In this document: one piece after another, positions 17,239 through 26,537 of the stretch | Layout: the number at the start of each line of letters is the position of its first letter | How positions within the stretch are numbered: position 1 is the first letter of the stretch | Origin: Alphaproteobacteria bacterium CG_4_10_14_0_8_um_filter_37_21 | GTDB lineage: Bacteria > Pseudomonadota > Alphaproteobacteria > Paracaedibacterales > UBA11393 | Direction of reading: 5' to 3' | DNA: 35,027 bases | NCBI GenBank assembly: GCA_002791835.1 | Contig: PFNE01000016.1 | Coordinates: 1-35,027 of the forward strand | The notes under the pieces: generated by a model | The model's input: only the letters and a program-made list of their open reading frames with translations | Told to the model about the DNA's origin: nothing | Databases searched by the model: none | Translations under genes and position numbers: made by a program

Positions 17239-19341
17239 TTGGATCTTTTTTCTCCGTTAAAGCAGCTGGTCGCGTTAAGTTCTTATACTGAAAAACTTAT
17301 CTATAAACTAATAGGACCGCGTCTTGTTGATGCTTGGTTGCATGCGCCAATACGCATGGAAAAACGTCGTCTGATAGCCTCTTTAAAAGAATCAAATAGT
17401 GGAGAGCTTATCACAATTGGTGTGACGGTATCTTACCATTTGCCGCGCCCTTCAATGCGTGGGCCTTACCGTGTTGTGGTAACAGACGGGGTTGAGCAAT
17501 TAGAATTAACGTACTTTAAGGCTAATACACAATATTTAAAAAAGATTTTTCCTGCAAATAAACAGCTTTTTCTCTCCGGTCAAATTGAACATCGTGCAGG
17601 ATTGCTAGATTATAAAATGACGCACCCTGATTTTGTGGGTGAATCCTATCAAGCAAAAGGCTGGATTGGTGATCAGCCTGTTTACCCCTTAACGGCAGGC
17701 CTTACCCAAAAATTTATGCGCGGATTTGTGTTGCGCTGCTTGGAAAAAATTGAAGACTTACCAGAGTGGGTGATACCAGAACAATTGAATAAAAACGGGG
17801 TTAATTTAACGGGGTTTAAAGATAGTTTATTGCAGCTGCATCAGCATTTTTCACAAAACAGTATTATGGATACGGCTTATAAGCAACGCCTATGTTTTGA
17901 TGAATTCTTAGCGCATCAATTAGCTTTGATTTTATCGTCCAGAAAAGTTCAGCTTATTGAAGATAATAAGGGTGATCATGCCTTTATGATACGACCATTT
18001 GTAAAAGAATTTATTGACAATCTGCCATTTACATTAACCAAAGGTCAGCAAGAAATTTTAGATGTTTTGATGGCAGATTTTAATAAAACGTACCCTATGG
18101 TGCGTTTGTTGCAGGGGGATGTTGGTAGCGGTAAAACGATTGTCGCCATTCTTGCTTTGTTAGATCAAATTGATAAAGGCGGTCAAACGGCATTTTTGTC
18201 GCCTACAGGTATTTTAACCAAACAACATTTTGAGACTATTAAAGCGATGGTTGGTGATCGTATTTGTGTGGAAATATTAACGTCAGCTGCAACGGCAAAG
18301 CAAAAACGCTTAATATTAGAGCGTTTAAAAAATGGTGAAATTGATTTAATTGTTGGAACGCACGCTATTATTCAAGACTCTGTTCAATTTAAAAATTTAA
18401 CGTTTTGTGTGATTGATGAACAGCATCGCTTTGGTGTTGAACAGCGTGTTGCCTTAAGTAAAAAGGGTGATCATGTTCATTTGCTATCGATGACGGCAAC
18501 CCCAATTCCGCGCACCCTAACCTTGGCTTGTTATGGTGATATGGATGTATCATTACTAACTGAAAAACCACCAGGTCGTATCCCGATCCATACATCTGTG
18601 ATGTGTGCAAAAAAATATCCAGAAATTAAAGACAAGTTGGCACAGCAAATAAAAACCGGCACGCAATGTTTTTGGGTCTGCCCTGTTATAGAAGAATCAG
18701 AAGAATCTAATTTAACAGCTGTTACAAAACGCTATGAGGACCTTCAAAATACTTTTGGTGAAGACGTTGTCGGCCTTGTGCATGGTAAGATGAAACCAAA
18801 AGAAAAAGACGCCGTTATGCTTTCTTTTCAAAAAGGCGATTTAAAAGTGCTGGTTGCAACAACTGTAATTGAAGTTGGTGTTAATGTGCCTGCTGCCACA
18901 ATTATGGTTATTGAAAATGCCGAACGTTTTGGTTTGGCGCAGTTGCATCAATTGCGGGGCAGGGTGGGGCGTGGTGGCGATGCATCTTACTGTATTTTGC
19001 TATACAAACAACCTTTATCCTTTACCGGTGTTAAACGTTTAGAAGCGATGCGTGAACATGACGATGGCTTTAAATTGGCAGAGCTTGATCTTAAGTTGCG
19101 TGGCGCTGGGGAGACAACGGGAACGCAGCAAAGTGGACTTCCTAAATTTAAATTTAGCGATCTTGAAAATGCAACGCCAGACGAGCAAGTTTTTTATGAT
19201 TTATTGTTAGAAAAAGCTAATAGCTATGCATGGGACTTAGTGCGAAAACCAGAACTTAAAAAAGAGTTTTCCCATGCGAAACAATATTTATTACAAATTT
19301 ACAACAAAACAAATGCTGTTGCATATTCAAAGTCAGGCTAA
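17239..19341 (+). CDS. recG: ATP-dependent DNA helicase RecG
   Basis: 700 residues, normal length. RecG reverses stalled replication forks and branch-migrates Holliday junctions. A TTG start at 17239 is used, preceded by GCGAGG with no nearby ATG that fits. The N-terminal wedge domain (OB fold) spans ~50-170. The helicase core has Walker A GDVGSGKT (293-300), DEQH (393-396), SMTATPIPRTL, then the C-terminal helicase half with TTVIEVGVNVPAAT and QLRGRVGRGG. It is 17 nt after pssA, and its stop lies 5 nt from the convergent tsaE. Confidence 0.97.
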   Translation: MDLFSPLKQLVALSSYTEKLIYKLIGPRLVDAWLHAPIRMEKRRLIASLKESNSGELITIGVTVSYHLPRPSMRGPYRVVVTDGVEQLELTYFKANTQYLKKIFPANKQLFLSGQIEHRAGLLDYKMTHPDFVGESYQAKGWIGDQPVYPLTAGLTQKFMRGFVLRCLEKIEDLPEWVIPEQLNKNGVNLTGFKDSLLQLHQHFSQNSIMDTAYKQRLCFDEFLAHQLALILSSRKVQLIEDNKGDHAFMIRPFVKEFIDNLPFTLTKGQQEILDVLMADFNKTYPMVRLLQGDVGSGKTIVAILALLDQIDKGGQTAFLSPTGILTKQHFETIKAMVGDRICVEILTSAATAKQKRLILERLKNGEIDLIVGTHAIIQDSVQFKNLTFCVIDEQHRFGVEQRVALSKKGDHVHLLSMTATPIPRTLTLACYGDMDVSLLTEKPPGRIPIHTSVMCAKKYPEIKDKLAQQIKTGTQCFWVCPVIEESEESNLTAVTKRYEDLQNTFGEDVVGLVHGKMKPKEKDAVMLSFQKGDLKVLVATTVIEVGVNVPAATIMVIENAERFGLAQLHQLRGRVGRGGDASYCILLYKQPLSFTGVKRLEAMREHDDGFKLAELDLKLRGAGETTGTQQSGLPKFKFSDLENATPDEQVFYDLLLEKANSYAWDLVRKPELKKEFSHAKQYLLQIYNKTNAVAYSKSG

Positions 19342-19346
19342 TTTTT

Positions 19347-19787
19347 TTAAGTACTCAATCTGAATGCGGTTGTTTGCACTTGCTTTATGGATCGCAAACT
19401 ATCGCTTTCTTTTTTAAGGTGGATGTCAATTCTGCGATCCGGCATAAAGGTACCAAGGCGATTGGGCCATTCGATAAGGCACAAGCCGGCTTGTAGGGCT
19501 TCTTCAATATTAAGTTCAATTAAGTCTTGTGCGTTTTGAAGGCGGTACAGATCAAAGTGATATATAGTTCCTTTCGTGCATTCATATTCTTGAACTAAGG
19601 TAAAAGTTGGGCTTGGTACAATATGATCAACGTCATCCAAAAGTGTTTGGATAACGGCTCTGCTAAAAGTAGATTTTCCAGCACCCAAATCACCATGTAA
19701 GCATACAACATTTGGAAAGTTAACGGTGTTTGCAAATTCTTTTGCAAAAGCACGTAGCAAGTCTTCATTTAAGTGTTCGTACAACAT
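19347..19787 (-). CDS. tsaE: tRNA threonylcarbamoyladenosine biosynthesis ATPase TsaE
   Basis: 146 residues. TsaE is the small ATPase that works with TsaB and TsaD to make t6A37 in ANN-decoding tRNAs. Walker A GDLGAGKST lies at 32-40, followed by SPTFTLVQEYE, the DLYRL motif and IEWPNRLG. It starts 2 nt after the trpS stop, so it is coupled to recA-trpS. In many alphaproteobacteria tsaE is fused to or next to an aminoglycoside phosphotransferase-like gene; here it is not. Confidence 0.95.
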   Translation of the reverse strand: MLYEHLNEDLLRAFAKEFANTVNFPNVVCLHGDLGAGKSTFSRAVIQTLLDDVDHIVPSPTFTLVQEYECTKGTIYHFDLYRLQNAQDLIELNIEEALQAGLCLIEWPNRLGTFMPDRRIDIHLKKESDSLRSIKQVQTTAFRLST

Positions 19788-19789
19788 TT

Positions 19790-20794
19790 TTAAATCTGTA
19801 GCAGATTAAGGCTAGTTCTTACTTGTTGCATTGTTTGTTGTGCAACAATATTGGCGCGATCAGCACCATCTTTTAAACACGAATTTAAATATGCTTGGTC
19901 ATTCAATAGTGTATTTACTTTTTCCCGAATAGGGGAAACATGATCTATTAATAAGTCTGTCAAAGAAAGCTTTAAGTTTGAAAAGTTTTGACCATCGAAA
20001 GAAGATAAAACATCTTGTGTTGATTTATTTTCTAGTAATGCGTGCAGTATGATCAAGTTTTCTAGTTCAGGTCTATTTTCTAGTGACTTTATATCGCCCG
20101 TAATGGCATTTGGATCAGTCTTTGCTTTTTTTATTTTTAAGGCAATTAAATCATTATCATCATTTAGATTAATGCGGGAATAATCTGATGCATCTGATTT
20201 GCTCATTTTTTTAAGACCGTCTCGCAAGCTTTTAATACGGGCACCTGATTTTTGAATTACAGGTTCAGGCATTTTCAAAATTTCATCTGCGGCCATATTG
20301 TTAAATACTTGAACAATATCACGGGCAAATTCAACATGTTGTTTTTGGTCATCACCAACGGGTACATGCGTTGCCCCATACAAAACAATATCAGCCGCCA
20401 TTAAAACAGGATAGGTGAAAAGCCCCGTTAAGGCATTTTCACGCTTCTTGCCGGCTTTATCTTTAAATTGTGTCATGCGCGACAGCCAACCCATAGGGGT
20501 TATGCAAGTTAAATACCAGGCAAGTTCTGTATGATAGGGTACATGGCTTTGCACAAAAATAGCATTCTTGACCGGGTCAATACCGCAGGCAATATAAGTT
20601 GCTGCCATAATCATTGTATCTTGCTTTAACGTCTGCATATCTTTAAGGGTTGTTAAAGCGTGTTGATCAACAATACAAAAAAAGGTTTCATCTGCTTTTT
20701 CTGCAATACTGACCCACTGCTTTAAAGCACCAAAGTAATTGCCAAGCTGTGGGTGGCCAGTTGGGCGAATGCCCGATACAATGCGCGACGACAT
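19790..20794 (-). CDS. trpS: Tryptophan--tRNA ligase
   Basis: 334 residues, standard length for bacterial TrpRS. It charges tRNA-Trp. Class I signatures are intact: the HIGH-like PTGHPQLGN (11-19) and KMSKS (196-200), plus LMAADIVLYGATHVPVGDDQKQH (131-153, quoted in two parts: LMAADIVLY and PVGDDQKQH). The start lies 3 nt after the recA stop. The pairing recA-trpS-tsaE is unusual for the class. Confidence 0.96.
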   Translation of the reverse strand: MSSRIVSGIRPTGHPQLGNYFGALKQWVSIAEKADETFFCIVDQHALTTLKDMQTLKQDTMIMAATYIACGIDPVKNAIFVQSHVPYHTELAWYLTCITPMGWLSRMTQFKDKAGKKRENALTGLFTYPVLMAADIVLYGATHVPVGDDQKQHVEFARDIVQVFNNMAADEILKMPEPVIQKSGARIKSLRDGLKKMSKSDASDYSRINLNDDNDLIALKIKKAKTDPNAITGDIKSLENRPELENLIILHALLENKSTQDVLSSFDGQNFSNLKLSLTDLLIDHVSPIREKVNTLLNDQAYLNSCLKDGADRANIVAQQTMQQVRTSLNLLQI

Positions 20795-20797
20795 TAT

Positions 20798-21835
20798 TTA
20801 TGCCTCAAGTTCATCTAGTAACATTTTTTTGGCAACAATACCTGCATCAGCTTTAACTTTGTCTTCTATTTCTTGTGCAATATTAGGGTTTTCTTTTAAG
20901 AATTGACGTGCAGATTCTTTACCTTGTCCAATACGTTGCGTGCCATATGAATACCAAGATCCAGCTTTATCAACAACACCAGCTTTTACACCAAGGTCGA
21001 TCAGTTCGCCTGTTTTTGAAATACCCTCACCATACATGATATCAAATTCAATAACTTTAAAGGGCGGCGCCATTTTGTTTTTAACAACTTTAACGCGTGT
21101 TTGGTTGCCAACAACATTTTCTTTATCTTTAATGGCACCAATACGGCGAATATCTAGACGTACAGAGGCGTAAAATTTAAGGGCGTTTCCACCTGTTGTT
21201 GTTTCTGGGTTGCCAAACATAACGCCAATTTTTTGGCGAATTTGGTTAATGAAAATTACCATACAATTTGTGCGCGATATAGACCCTGTTAGCTTACGCA
21301 GGGCTTGGCTCATTAAACGTGCCTGAAGTCCCATGTGTGAATCACCCATTTCACCCTCTAGCTCTGCCTTAGGTACAAGGGCTGCAACACTGTCTACAAC
21401 CAATACATCAACACCACCAGATCGGACAAGTGTATCGGTTATTTCTAAAGCTTGCTCACCCGTATCTGGTTGAGAGATTAAAAGTTCATCTAAGTTGACG
21501 CCTAATTTACGTGCATATACAGGGTCTAATGCATGTTCTGCGTCAATGAATGCACATGTGCTGCCGTTTTTTTGAGCTTCTGCTACAACGTGCAAAGCTA
21601 AAGTGGTTTTACCAGAGGATTCAGGCCCATAAATTTCAATAACGCGCCCCTTAGGAAGGCCGCCTACACCAAGGCCAATGTCTAGACCTAAAGAACCAGT
21701 GGAAATTGTTTCTGTTTCTATCGCTTGATCATCAGCACCCAAGCGCATAACAGAACCTTTACCAAAAGATCTTTCAATTTGAGTAAGGGCAGCTTCTAAG
21801 GCTTTTGAACGATCTTCAGTGCTTGTTTTTGACAT
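20798..21835 (-). CDS. recA: Recombinase RecA
   Basis: 345 residues. RecA coats single-stranded DNA, performs strand exchange and triggers LexA self-cleavage. Walker A GPESSGKT is at 70-77, Walker [10 protein letters not shown] near 144, and the DNA-binding loop [21 protein letters not shown](G) region near 195-215 is intact. A canonical alphaproteobacterial SOS box (GTTC-N7-GTTC) was looked for in 21836-22134 and not found, so LexA control is doubtful. First gene of recA-trpS-tsaE. Confidence 0.98.
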   Translation of the reverse strand: MSKTSTEDRSKALEAALTQIERSFGKGSVMRLGADDQAIETETISTGSLGLDIGLGVGGLPKGRVIEIYGPESSGKTTLALHVVAEAQKNGSTCAFIDAEHALDPVYARKLGVNLDELLISQPDTGEQALEITDTLVRSGGVDVLVVDSVAALVPKAELEGEMGDSHMGLQARLMSQALRKLTGSISRTNCMVIFINQIRQKIGVMFGNPETTTGGNALKFYASVRLDIRRIGAIKDKENVVGNQTRVKVVKNKMAPPFKVIEFDIMYGEGISKTGELIDLGVKAGVVDKAGSWYSYGTQRIGQGKESARQFLKENPNIAQEIEDKVKADAGIVAKKMLLDELEA

Positions 21836-22134
21836 TGCTTTTTATCCTGTAAAGTAAATGATTGTATTTTTGAATAATTAACTCTATTAAACACGGATTT
21901 TACAGAAATTTCCAGGGATTGTTTTAAATAGTTTGCTTCAAAGCTGATGTATTATGGTAGTGACCACGACAAGAATCCCTATCACGTTCATAAATGATCC
22001 GATCATAGTGGGGAAGATGTTTTATATGACAATACTTTTGCCATGTTCAATCGACAAATAGCATCAATAGTTTAACTTGCACATGCGTTTTAAAATACGC
22101 CATACTGGCTGTATAATTGTTTGAACGTAAAAAC
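21836..22134. promoter_or_regulatory. Divergent promoter region between recA and nuoI
   Basis: About 300 bp without a gene. It holds a perfect 6-bp palindrome with one central base, ATGATC-C-GATCAT (21994-22006), which looks like a regulator site, and TATAAT at 22112-22117, whose transcript would begin about 10 nt before the nuoI ATG at 22135. No convincing -35 lies at the right distance from that -10. The recA promoter should lie near 21850-21930 on the other strand but is not clear. Confidence 0.4.
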
Positions 22135-22611
22135 ATGAAATATTTTTTTCATATTCTAAGGTCTTTTTCATTATTTGAAATTGTTAAGGGTTTATCAAAA
22201 ACATTACGGTACTTTTTTAAAAAGAAGGTAACCATAAATTACCCGCATGAAAAAGGGCCTATTTCGCCCCGCTTTAGGGGGGAGCATGCCTTGCGCCGTT
22301 ATGCAGATGGTTCTGAACGCTGTATTGCATGCAAGCTATGTGAAGCAGTGTGTCCAGCACAAGCCATTACTATTGAAGCTGATGTTCATCCAGATGGATC
22401 AAGACGGACAACGCGTTATGATATAGATATGACGAAGTGTATTTATTGTGGCTTGTGTGAAGAAGCATGCCCTGTTGAAGCAATTGTACAAGGGCCAAAT
22501 TTTGAATTTTCAACCCACACTAAACAAGAACTTATTTATACAAAAAATAAACTTCTTGAAAATGGAGATAAATGGGAACAGTTAATTGCCGAAAATTTGA
22601 AAAAAAAATAA
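22135..22611 (+). CDS. nuoI: NADH-quinone oxidoreductase subunit I (NuoI)
   Basis: 158 residues from the ATG at 22135; an upstream in-frame TTG at 22117 would overlap the -10 box, so the ATG is preferred. NuoI carries clusters N6a and N6b, which pass electrons through the peripheral arm of complex I. Both 4Fe-4S motifs are intact: C63-x2-C66-x2-C69-x3-C73 and C102-x2-C105-x2-C108-x3-C112. [13 protein letters not shown] and [14 protein letters not shown] are class-typical. No other nuo gene is in the window, so nuoI is separated from the operon it normally belongs to. Confidence 0.96.
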   Translation: MKYFFHILRSFSLFEIVKGLSKTLRYFFKKKVTINYPHEKGPISPRFRGEHALRRYADGSERCIACKLCEAVCPAQAITIEADVHPDGSRRTTRYDIDMTKCIYCGLCEEACPVEAIVQGPNFEFSTHTKQELIYTKNKLLENGDKWEQLIAENLKKK

Positions 22612-22616
22612 ACCTT

Positions 22617-23018
22617 ATGCCATACATAATGTTTTATATGTTTTTTTGCTTAAGTTGCAGCTTATTTGCAAATAGTTTGTCTACTACGTTGGAAGAACCC
22701 AGTAAGCAAAATATCAATGCAAACTTAAATGTAACCCTGCGTATTTTAAGCAAACTAACTGGTAAGACGCAAGATATTATATTATCTAATAAGCAAGACT
22801 TGATAGAATTGTCATCTTTAAAAATAAAATATAAAAGTGCTTTTATTGAAAAAGTAACAGCGTCAACAAAAGCCTTATGGGTTTTTGTAGAAATTTGGTA
22901 CAAAGATACACAGTTTACAACCAATGAATGGACACTGCAGTATTCAAACTGGCTGTGTAACCTAGAAGATCGTTTTGAAAATAAAGAGTGGGGCATTCAT
23001 ATTTTAGATATTAAATGA
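22617..23018 (+). CDS. DUF2155-like exported protein
   Basis: 133 residues from ATG 22617. A signal peptide covers ~1-18 (MFYMFFCLSCSLFANS). The mature part follows the pattern of alphaproteobacterial DUF2155: V-T-L-R-I-L-S-K-L-T-G-K-T (family: LRGLDK.TG), a central hydrophobic strand region, ALWVFVEIWYKD (family: AFLEI.E), EWTLQYSNWLCNLEDRFEN (family: FSGWMFASSPALNALEHP) and a closing HILDIK (family: VWVIDC). Several conserved Trp/Cys positions have changed, so this is a divergent member. In other alphas this family lies near genes for the complex I-linked NDUFA12-like protein, and here it follows nuoI by 5 nt. Function is unknown. Confidence 0.55.
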   Translation: MPYIMFYMFFCLSCSLFANSLSTTLEEPSKQNINANLNVTLRILSKLTGKTQDIILSNKQDLIELSSLKIKYKSAFIEKVTASTKALWVFVEIWYKDTQFTTNEWTLQYSNWLCNLEDRFENKEWGIHILDIK

Positions 23019-23092
23019 TTTTCTAATATAATATATAAAGGGTTATATATTGCCAAAACCTAAAAACATAGCGACATTTACATAACCTTAAC

Positions 23093-23105
23093 TATCTTTA
23101 AGATA
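23093..23105. promoter_or_regulatory. Palindrome upstream of the LonB-like gene
   Basis: TATCTT-T-AAGATA, a perfect 6-bp inverted repeat with a single central base, lies 27 bp before the ATG at 23132, between two copies of a GGGTTATAT-like motif (23039-23047 and 23120-23128). It may bind a regulator or simply be chance in AT-rich DNA. Confidence 0.2.
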
Positions 23106-23131
23106 TCCTAAAGTTAGAGGGGTTATATTAA

Positions 23132-25426
23132 ATGTTAGCACATCATAAAATGGAACAGAAAAAACCCATAAATGCAGACCTAGGTTTAGCGCACAGAGTG
23201 TTTTTTGATTTAACCTCGCACAAACGTGCAAAAAAAGCAATTGATTTTGCCTTGAAAATGCGTGACGCCAACTATCACACACTTATTATCGGAGATGATA
23301 AAACAGGGCGTATAACCTCAACTTTATCTTATTTAAAATCATATACTGACAAAATGCCTGCCCCTGAAGACTGGGTATATCTTAAGGATTTTAATAAAGA
23401 AAATGCACCCATACCTTTTGCACTTCCAGCAGGAGATGGCATATTGCTTTCAAATGCACTAAAAGATTTTATTCACAATGTAAAAACAATAATTAATAAA
23501 ACTGTTCATTCTAGTGCTTACATTAAAACAGTTCAAGATATAGCAACACAGGTTCAGTATAATATTGATAAAGAATTTAAAGCCTTGGCTGATTTTGCAA
23601 ACAAAAAAGGATTTCATTTAGAACAAACATCAGAAGATATTAATGTAGAACCTAACGAAGGTGTTGATACTTTCTCAGAAAAAGATTTAAAATCTATTCG
23701 TGAAAACTTAGCAAAAACCTCTTTAACTGCAAACTTATCCACACAAAAAGCTAATCGTAAAATTAGTGTTTTTCAAACAAAAGTAATCAAGAAAAATATT
23801 ACACCTATTTGGAAAGAATTTAAAAAGTCATACCTTAAGTTTTTAGGCACCTGGCTAGACGATTTATTGGTAGATATTTTGTCTAATATAGATTTATTTT
23901 TTGAAATTGAAAGTAAGGCACAAACACAAAACGATCAGGAGACCTTACAGCGCTATGCGACCAATCTGTTAGTGGATCATTCTAAAGATAAACACCCTAT
24001 TGTTCACCTAGAAGCTAATCCAAATTTTGATACTATGTTTGGGTCAATCGAATATGCAAATACTGGAAACCAAGGCATTGAAACGAATTTTACAATGATT
24101 AAAGCTGGGGCATTACATAAAGCAAACGGCGGTTACTTAATTATTCGTGCAGAAGACCTGTTAAACAATCCAGAGCTTTGGGAAGATTTTAAAAATGCTT
24201 TACGCGATCAAGCGATCCATATTCATGAAAAATATCGCGAAAATTCACCATCTTTATTAGATAGGCCGCAACCAGTTTCAATACCTTTAAAAGTGCAAAT
24301 TTTCTTAGTGACATCCCCCAGTTTGTATTACCAAATTATACAAAAAGATCCTGATTTTTTTTATTACTTTCAAGTAAAGGCAGAAATTGATCCTGATATG
24401 CCAGCAACAGCATCCAACATGCAAGCTTACCAAAAACTATTAATGTCATTTGCCTATAAATTTTTTAAAAAAGGTATTACAAACACAGCTTTAAAATATT
24501 TAATAAATAGGGCGTCCCGAGAAGCAGGCCATGTAAAACGCCTAACCTCACATTTTGAAGGTCTTGTTCATATCATTGAAGAATCCACTGCATTTAGAGC
24601 ACGGCACTTGTCGTTAGATAAAGAAACAATACAAAAAGTTTTAGATGCACGTCACCAAAGACAATGTCGTATAGAAGATCAAACTATACGTGAAATTAAA
24701 AATGAAGTGATTATGATTGATACCAAAAATGATCGTGTTGGCCAAATTAATGCTTTAACTGTACTTAGTGTTGGGGATGTTGAATTTGGTGTGCCATCAA
24801 AAATTTCAGCACAAACTTACGCTGGAACAGACGGTGTTATTAATATTGAGCAACAAACAGAGATGGCAGGGCCCCTTCAACAAAAAAGTGCTTTAATTTT
24901 AGAAGGGTATTTAAAAGGAACCTTCGCTCAAGATTTCCCTTTATGCTGCGGGGCTTCATTAACTTTTGAACAATCTTACGGCGGTGTCGATGGCGATAGT
25001 GCTTCAATGGCAGAGCTGATTGTTATTTTATCATCGCTTGCAAAACAGCCAATTCGGCAAGAAATTGCGATCACAGGTTCTATGAATCAGTTTGGAGAAG
25101 CACAATCTGTTGGCAGTATTCATATAAAAATTGAAGGATATTATCGGCTGTGTTGTGAGACGGAACTTACAGGTTCTCAAGGGGTTATTATCCCTAAGTC
25201 AAATTTGGATAATTTAACCTTACGGCCTGCAATTCAACGTGCTGTTGACGCTAAAAAATTTCATATTTATAGCGTTTCAAATGTAATTGAGGCTATGAAT
25301 ATTTTAATGGCCCCCATAACAGAGCGCTACACGACACAAACTTATTATCAAACAAGTGTTTTTCCCAAAATTTATAATAGACTAAAAACATATCACCAAA
25401 TTTTAAAGAATCATCGCCATAATTGA
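23132..25426 (+). CDS. LonB/YcbZ-type Lon protease
   Basis: 764 residues. The C-terminal Lon-type proteolytic domain has the Ser-Lys dyad Ser623 (in GDSAS) and Lys666 (in HIKIEGY), and the middle part carries the AAA+ blocks of the YcbZ/LonB branch (ETNFTMIKAGALHKANGGYLI, encoded around 24080-24150). The expected Walker A near residue 54 reads GDDKTGRITS rather than GxxGTGK, a degenerate form that this branch often has. A large helical insertion spans ~100-280. Start: GAGGGG with a ~9-nt spacer before ATG 23132. Substrates unknown; probably cytoplasmic. It differs from classical Lon by lacking the N-terminal Lon domain. Confidence 0.88.
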   Translation: MLAHHKMEQKKPINADLGLAHRVFFDLTSHKRAKKAIDFALKMRDANYHTLIIGDDKTGRITSTLSYLKSYTDKMPAPEDWVYLKDFNKENAPIPFALPAGDGILLSNALKDFIHNVKTIINKTVHSSAYIKTVQDIATQVQYNIDKEFKALADFANKKGFHLEQTSEDINVEPNEGVDTFSEKDLKSIRENLAKTSLTANLSTQKANRKISVFQTKVIKKNITPIWKEFKKSYLKFLGTWLDDLLVDILSNIDLFFEIESKAQTQNDQETLQRYATNLLVDHSKDKHPIVHLEANPNFDTMFGSIEYANTGNQGIETNFTMIKAGALHKANGGYLIIRAEDLLNNPELWEDFKNALRDQAIHIHEKYRENSPSLLDRPQPVSIPLKVQIFLVTSPSLYYQIIQKDPDFFYYFQVKAEIDPDMPATASNMQAYQKLLMSFAYKFFKKGITNTALKYLINRASREAGHVKRLTSHFEGLVHIIEESTAFRARHLSLDKETIQKVLDARHQRQCRIEDQTIREIKNEVIMIDTKNDRVGQINALTVLSVGDVEFGVPSKISAQTYAGTDGVINIEQQTEMAGPLQQKSALILEGYLKGTFAQDFPLCCGASLTFEQSYGGVDGDSASMAELIVILSSLAKQPIRQEIAITGSMNQFGEAQSVGSIHIKIEGYYRLCCETELTGSQGVIIPKSNLDNLTLRPAIQRAVDAKKFHIYSVSNVIEAMNILMAPITERYTTQTYYQTSVFPKIYNRLKTYHQILKNHRHN

Positions 25427-25548
25427 TTGTCTTTAGATATTGATGATTTGTTAACCTGTTTCGTGCATTATGCCCTAAAATAGCGTGATGGGGTATCGTC
25501 GCTGGTATAGTGTGTAGCATTTTTTCAGTCTTGGTCTTCTTGGTAAGC

Positions 25549-25592
25549 AAAAAACCGCGCCACTATCGCCATAGGCGATGAAAAGTGGGCGG
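25549..25592 (-). terminator. Intrinsic terminator of the outer-membrane protein gene
   Basis: On the minus strand a long hairpin is built from CCGC/GCGG and CCACT/AGTGG (25555-25564 with 25584-25592) topped by ATCGCC/GGCGAT (25565-25570, 25574-25579) with a 3-nt loop, followed by six Ts (25554-25549). It lies about 30 nt past the stop at 25623. The GC-rich stem stands out strongly from the surrounding AT-rich sequence. Confidence 0.88.
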
Positions 25593-25622
25593 CTTTCGTG
25601 TGTTGGTTGCCTAAGATAAGGC

Positions 25623-26468
25623 TTAAATAATGCGTGATACAGAGAATTTTAAAGCATGACCAGATGGTCTTACGCGTGTTGTGGTTGTAGCACTTGTAAA
25701 TGTCTGGTTGCTATACATACTGTATACATATTCAATTGTATATGCCCAGTTTTCGCTAAACATATCGCGCACACCAAAACCAAGTGTTGGCGCATATTGA
25801 TTTTTAGATTTTTGAACAGGGCTCATAACATTTGAAGCATCTTTAAAGCGTAGTTCCATTTTTGTTGATTCAACACCTAAACGGCCAAAAATTAATGTAG
25901 TTGGGCTAACATGGTATCCTAAACGCAGAGCTATACCGTATGTATTTTTCATCTTCAATCGGTATTGTTGCAGTTGATTGTTAAATTGAAAGTCGTTTTT
26001 TGCCATCAAAGACAGTGGGTCAAAATAAGCTTCAGCAGATGCGCCCCATGAATCAAACTTGTGGGCGTACCCTACGTGAACTTCACCACCTAAGCCTGTT
26101 GCTGATAGACCTGAATGGTTTATTTTGTCAGCTGGTGTGATTAGATTATGATCACCACTTAAATGCTTTGCAGATACGCCAAGACCAAAGTAAAATCCTG
26201 ATCCGTTATTCATAGGGCCAGTTTCCATAGGCATTACCTGTACGGGTACAGTATTAAAGGCCGTATTATCATCATTTTTCATGTTACAATATTGTGGTGA
26301 ATATTGCGTCTTTGAAGCTTTTTTACGATAAGCCTTTTTAACAGGTGCTTTTCCTGTACGTTTTTTCTGAAAGTGCTTTTTATGTGGAGCAGCATAAGCG
26401 TGACTTGTTTCTGTCGGATACATCGATGCTGCAAAAACTAATACCGTCATTATTGAAAATTTTTTCAT
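25623..26468 (-). CDS. Outer-membrane beta-barrel (opacity-type) surface protein
   Basis: 281 residues from the ATG at 26468, chosen over an upstream TTG because GAGG lies 8 nt before the ATG. A signal peptide (MKKFSIMTVLVFAAS..., to about AYA) is followed by a basic Lys-rich linker and a short Cys-containing segment. From ~75 the alternating-hydrophobic strands fit an eight-strand barrel: GFYFGLGVSAKHLSG, GGEVHVGYAHKF, GIALRLGYHVSP, FGRLGVESTKMELRF, APTLGFGVRDMF, and a final strand ending in a terminal ...FSVSRII. Opacity/OmpA-like barrels mediate surface contact. It is monocistronic, ending at the strong terminator at 25549-25592. Confidence 0.82.
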   Translation of the reverse strand: MKKFSIMTVLVFAASMYPTETSHAYAAPHKKHFQKKRTGKAPVKKAYRKKASKTQYSPQYCNMKNDDNTAFNTVPVQVMPMETGPMNNGSGFYFGLGVSAKHLSGDHNLITPADKINHSGLSATGLGGEVHVGYAHKFDSWGASAEAYFDPLSLMAKNDFQFNNQLQQYRLKMKNTYGIALRLGYHVSPTTLIFGRLGVESTKMELRFKDASNVMSPVQKSKNQYAPTLGFGVRDMFSENWAYTIEYVYSMYSNQTFTSATTTTRVRPSGHALKFSVSRII

Positions 26469-26537
26469 TGTCAAAACCTCTAAATATATATAAATTTTTA
26501 AATAAGTTAACTATATTAACGCAAAATTAGGTATAAA

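Noticed and set aside
21836-22134. LexA box upstream of recA
   Set aside because: No GTTC-N7-GTTC or close variant seen on either strand.
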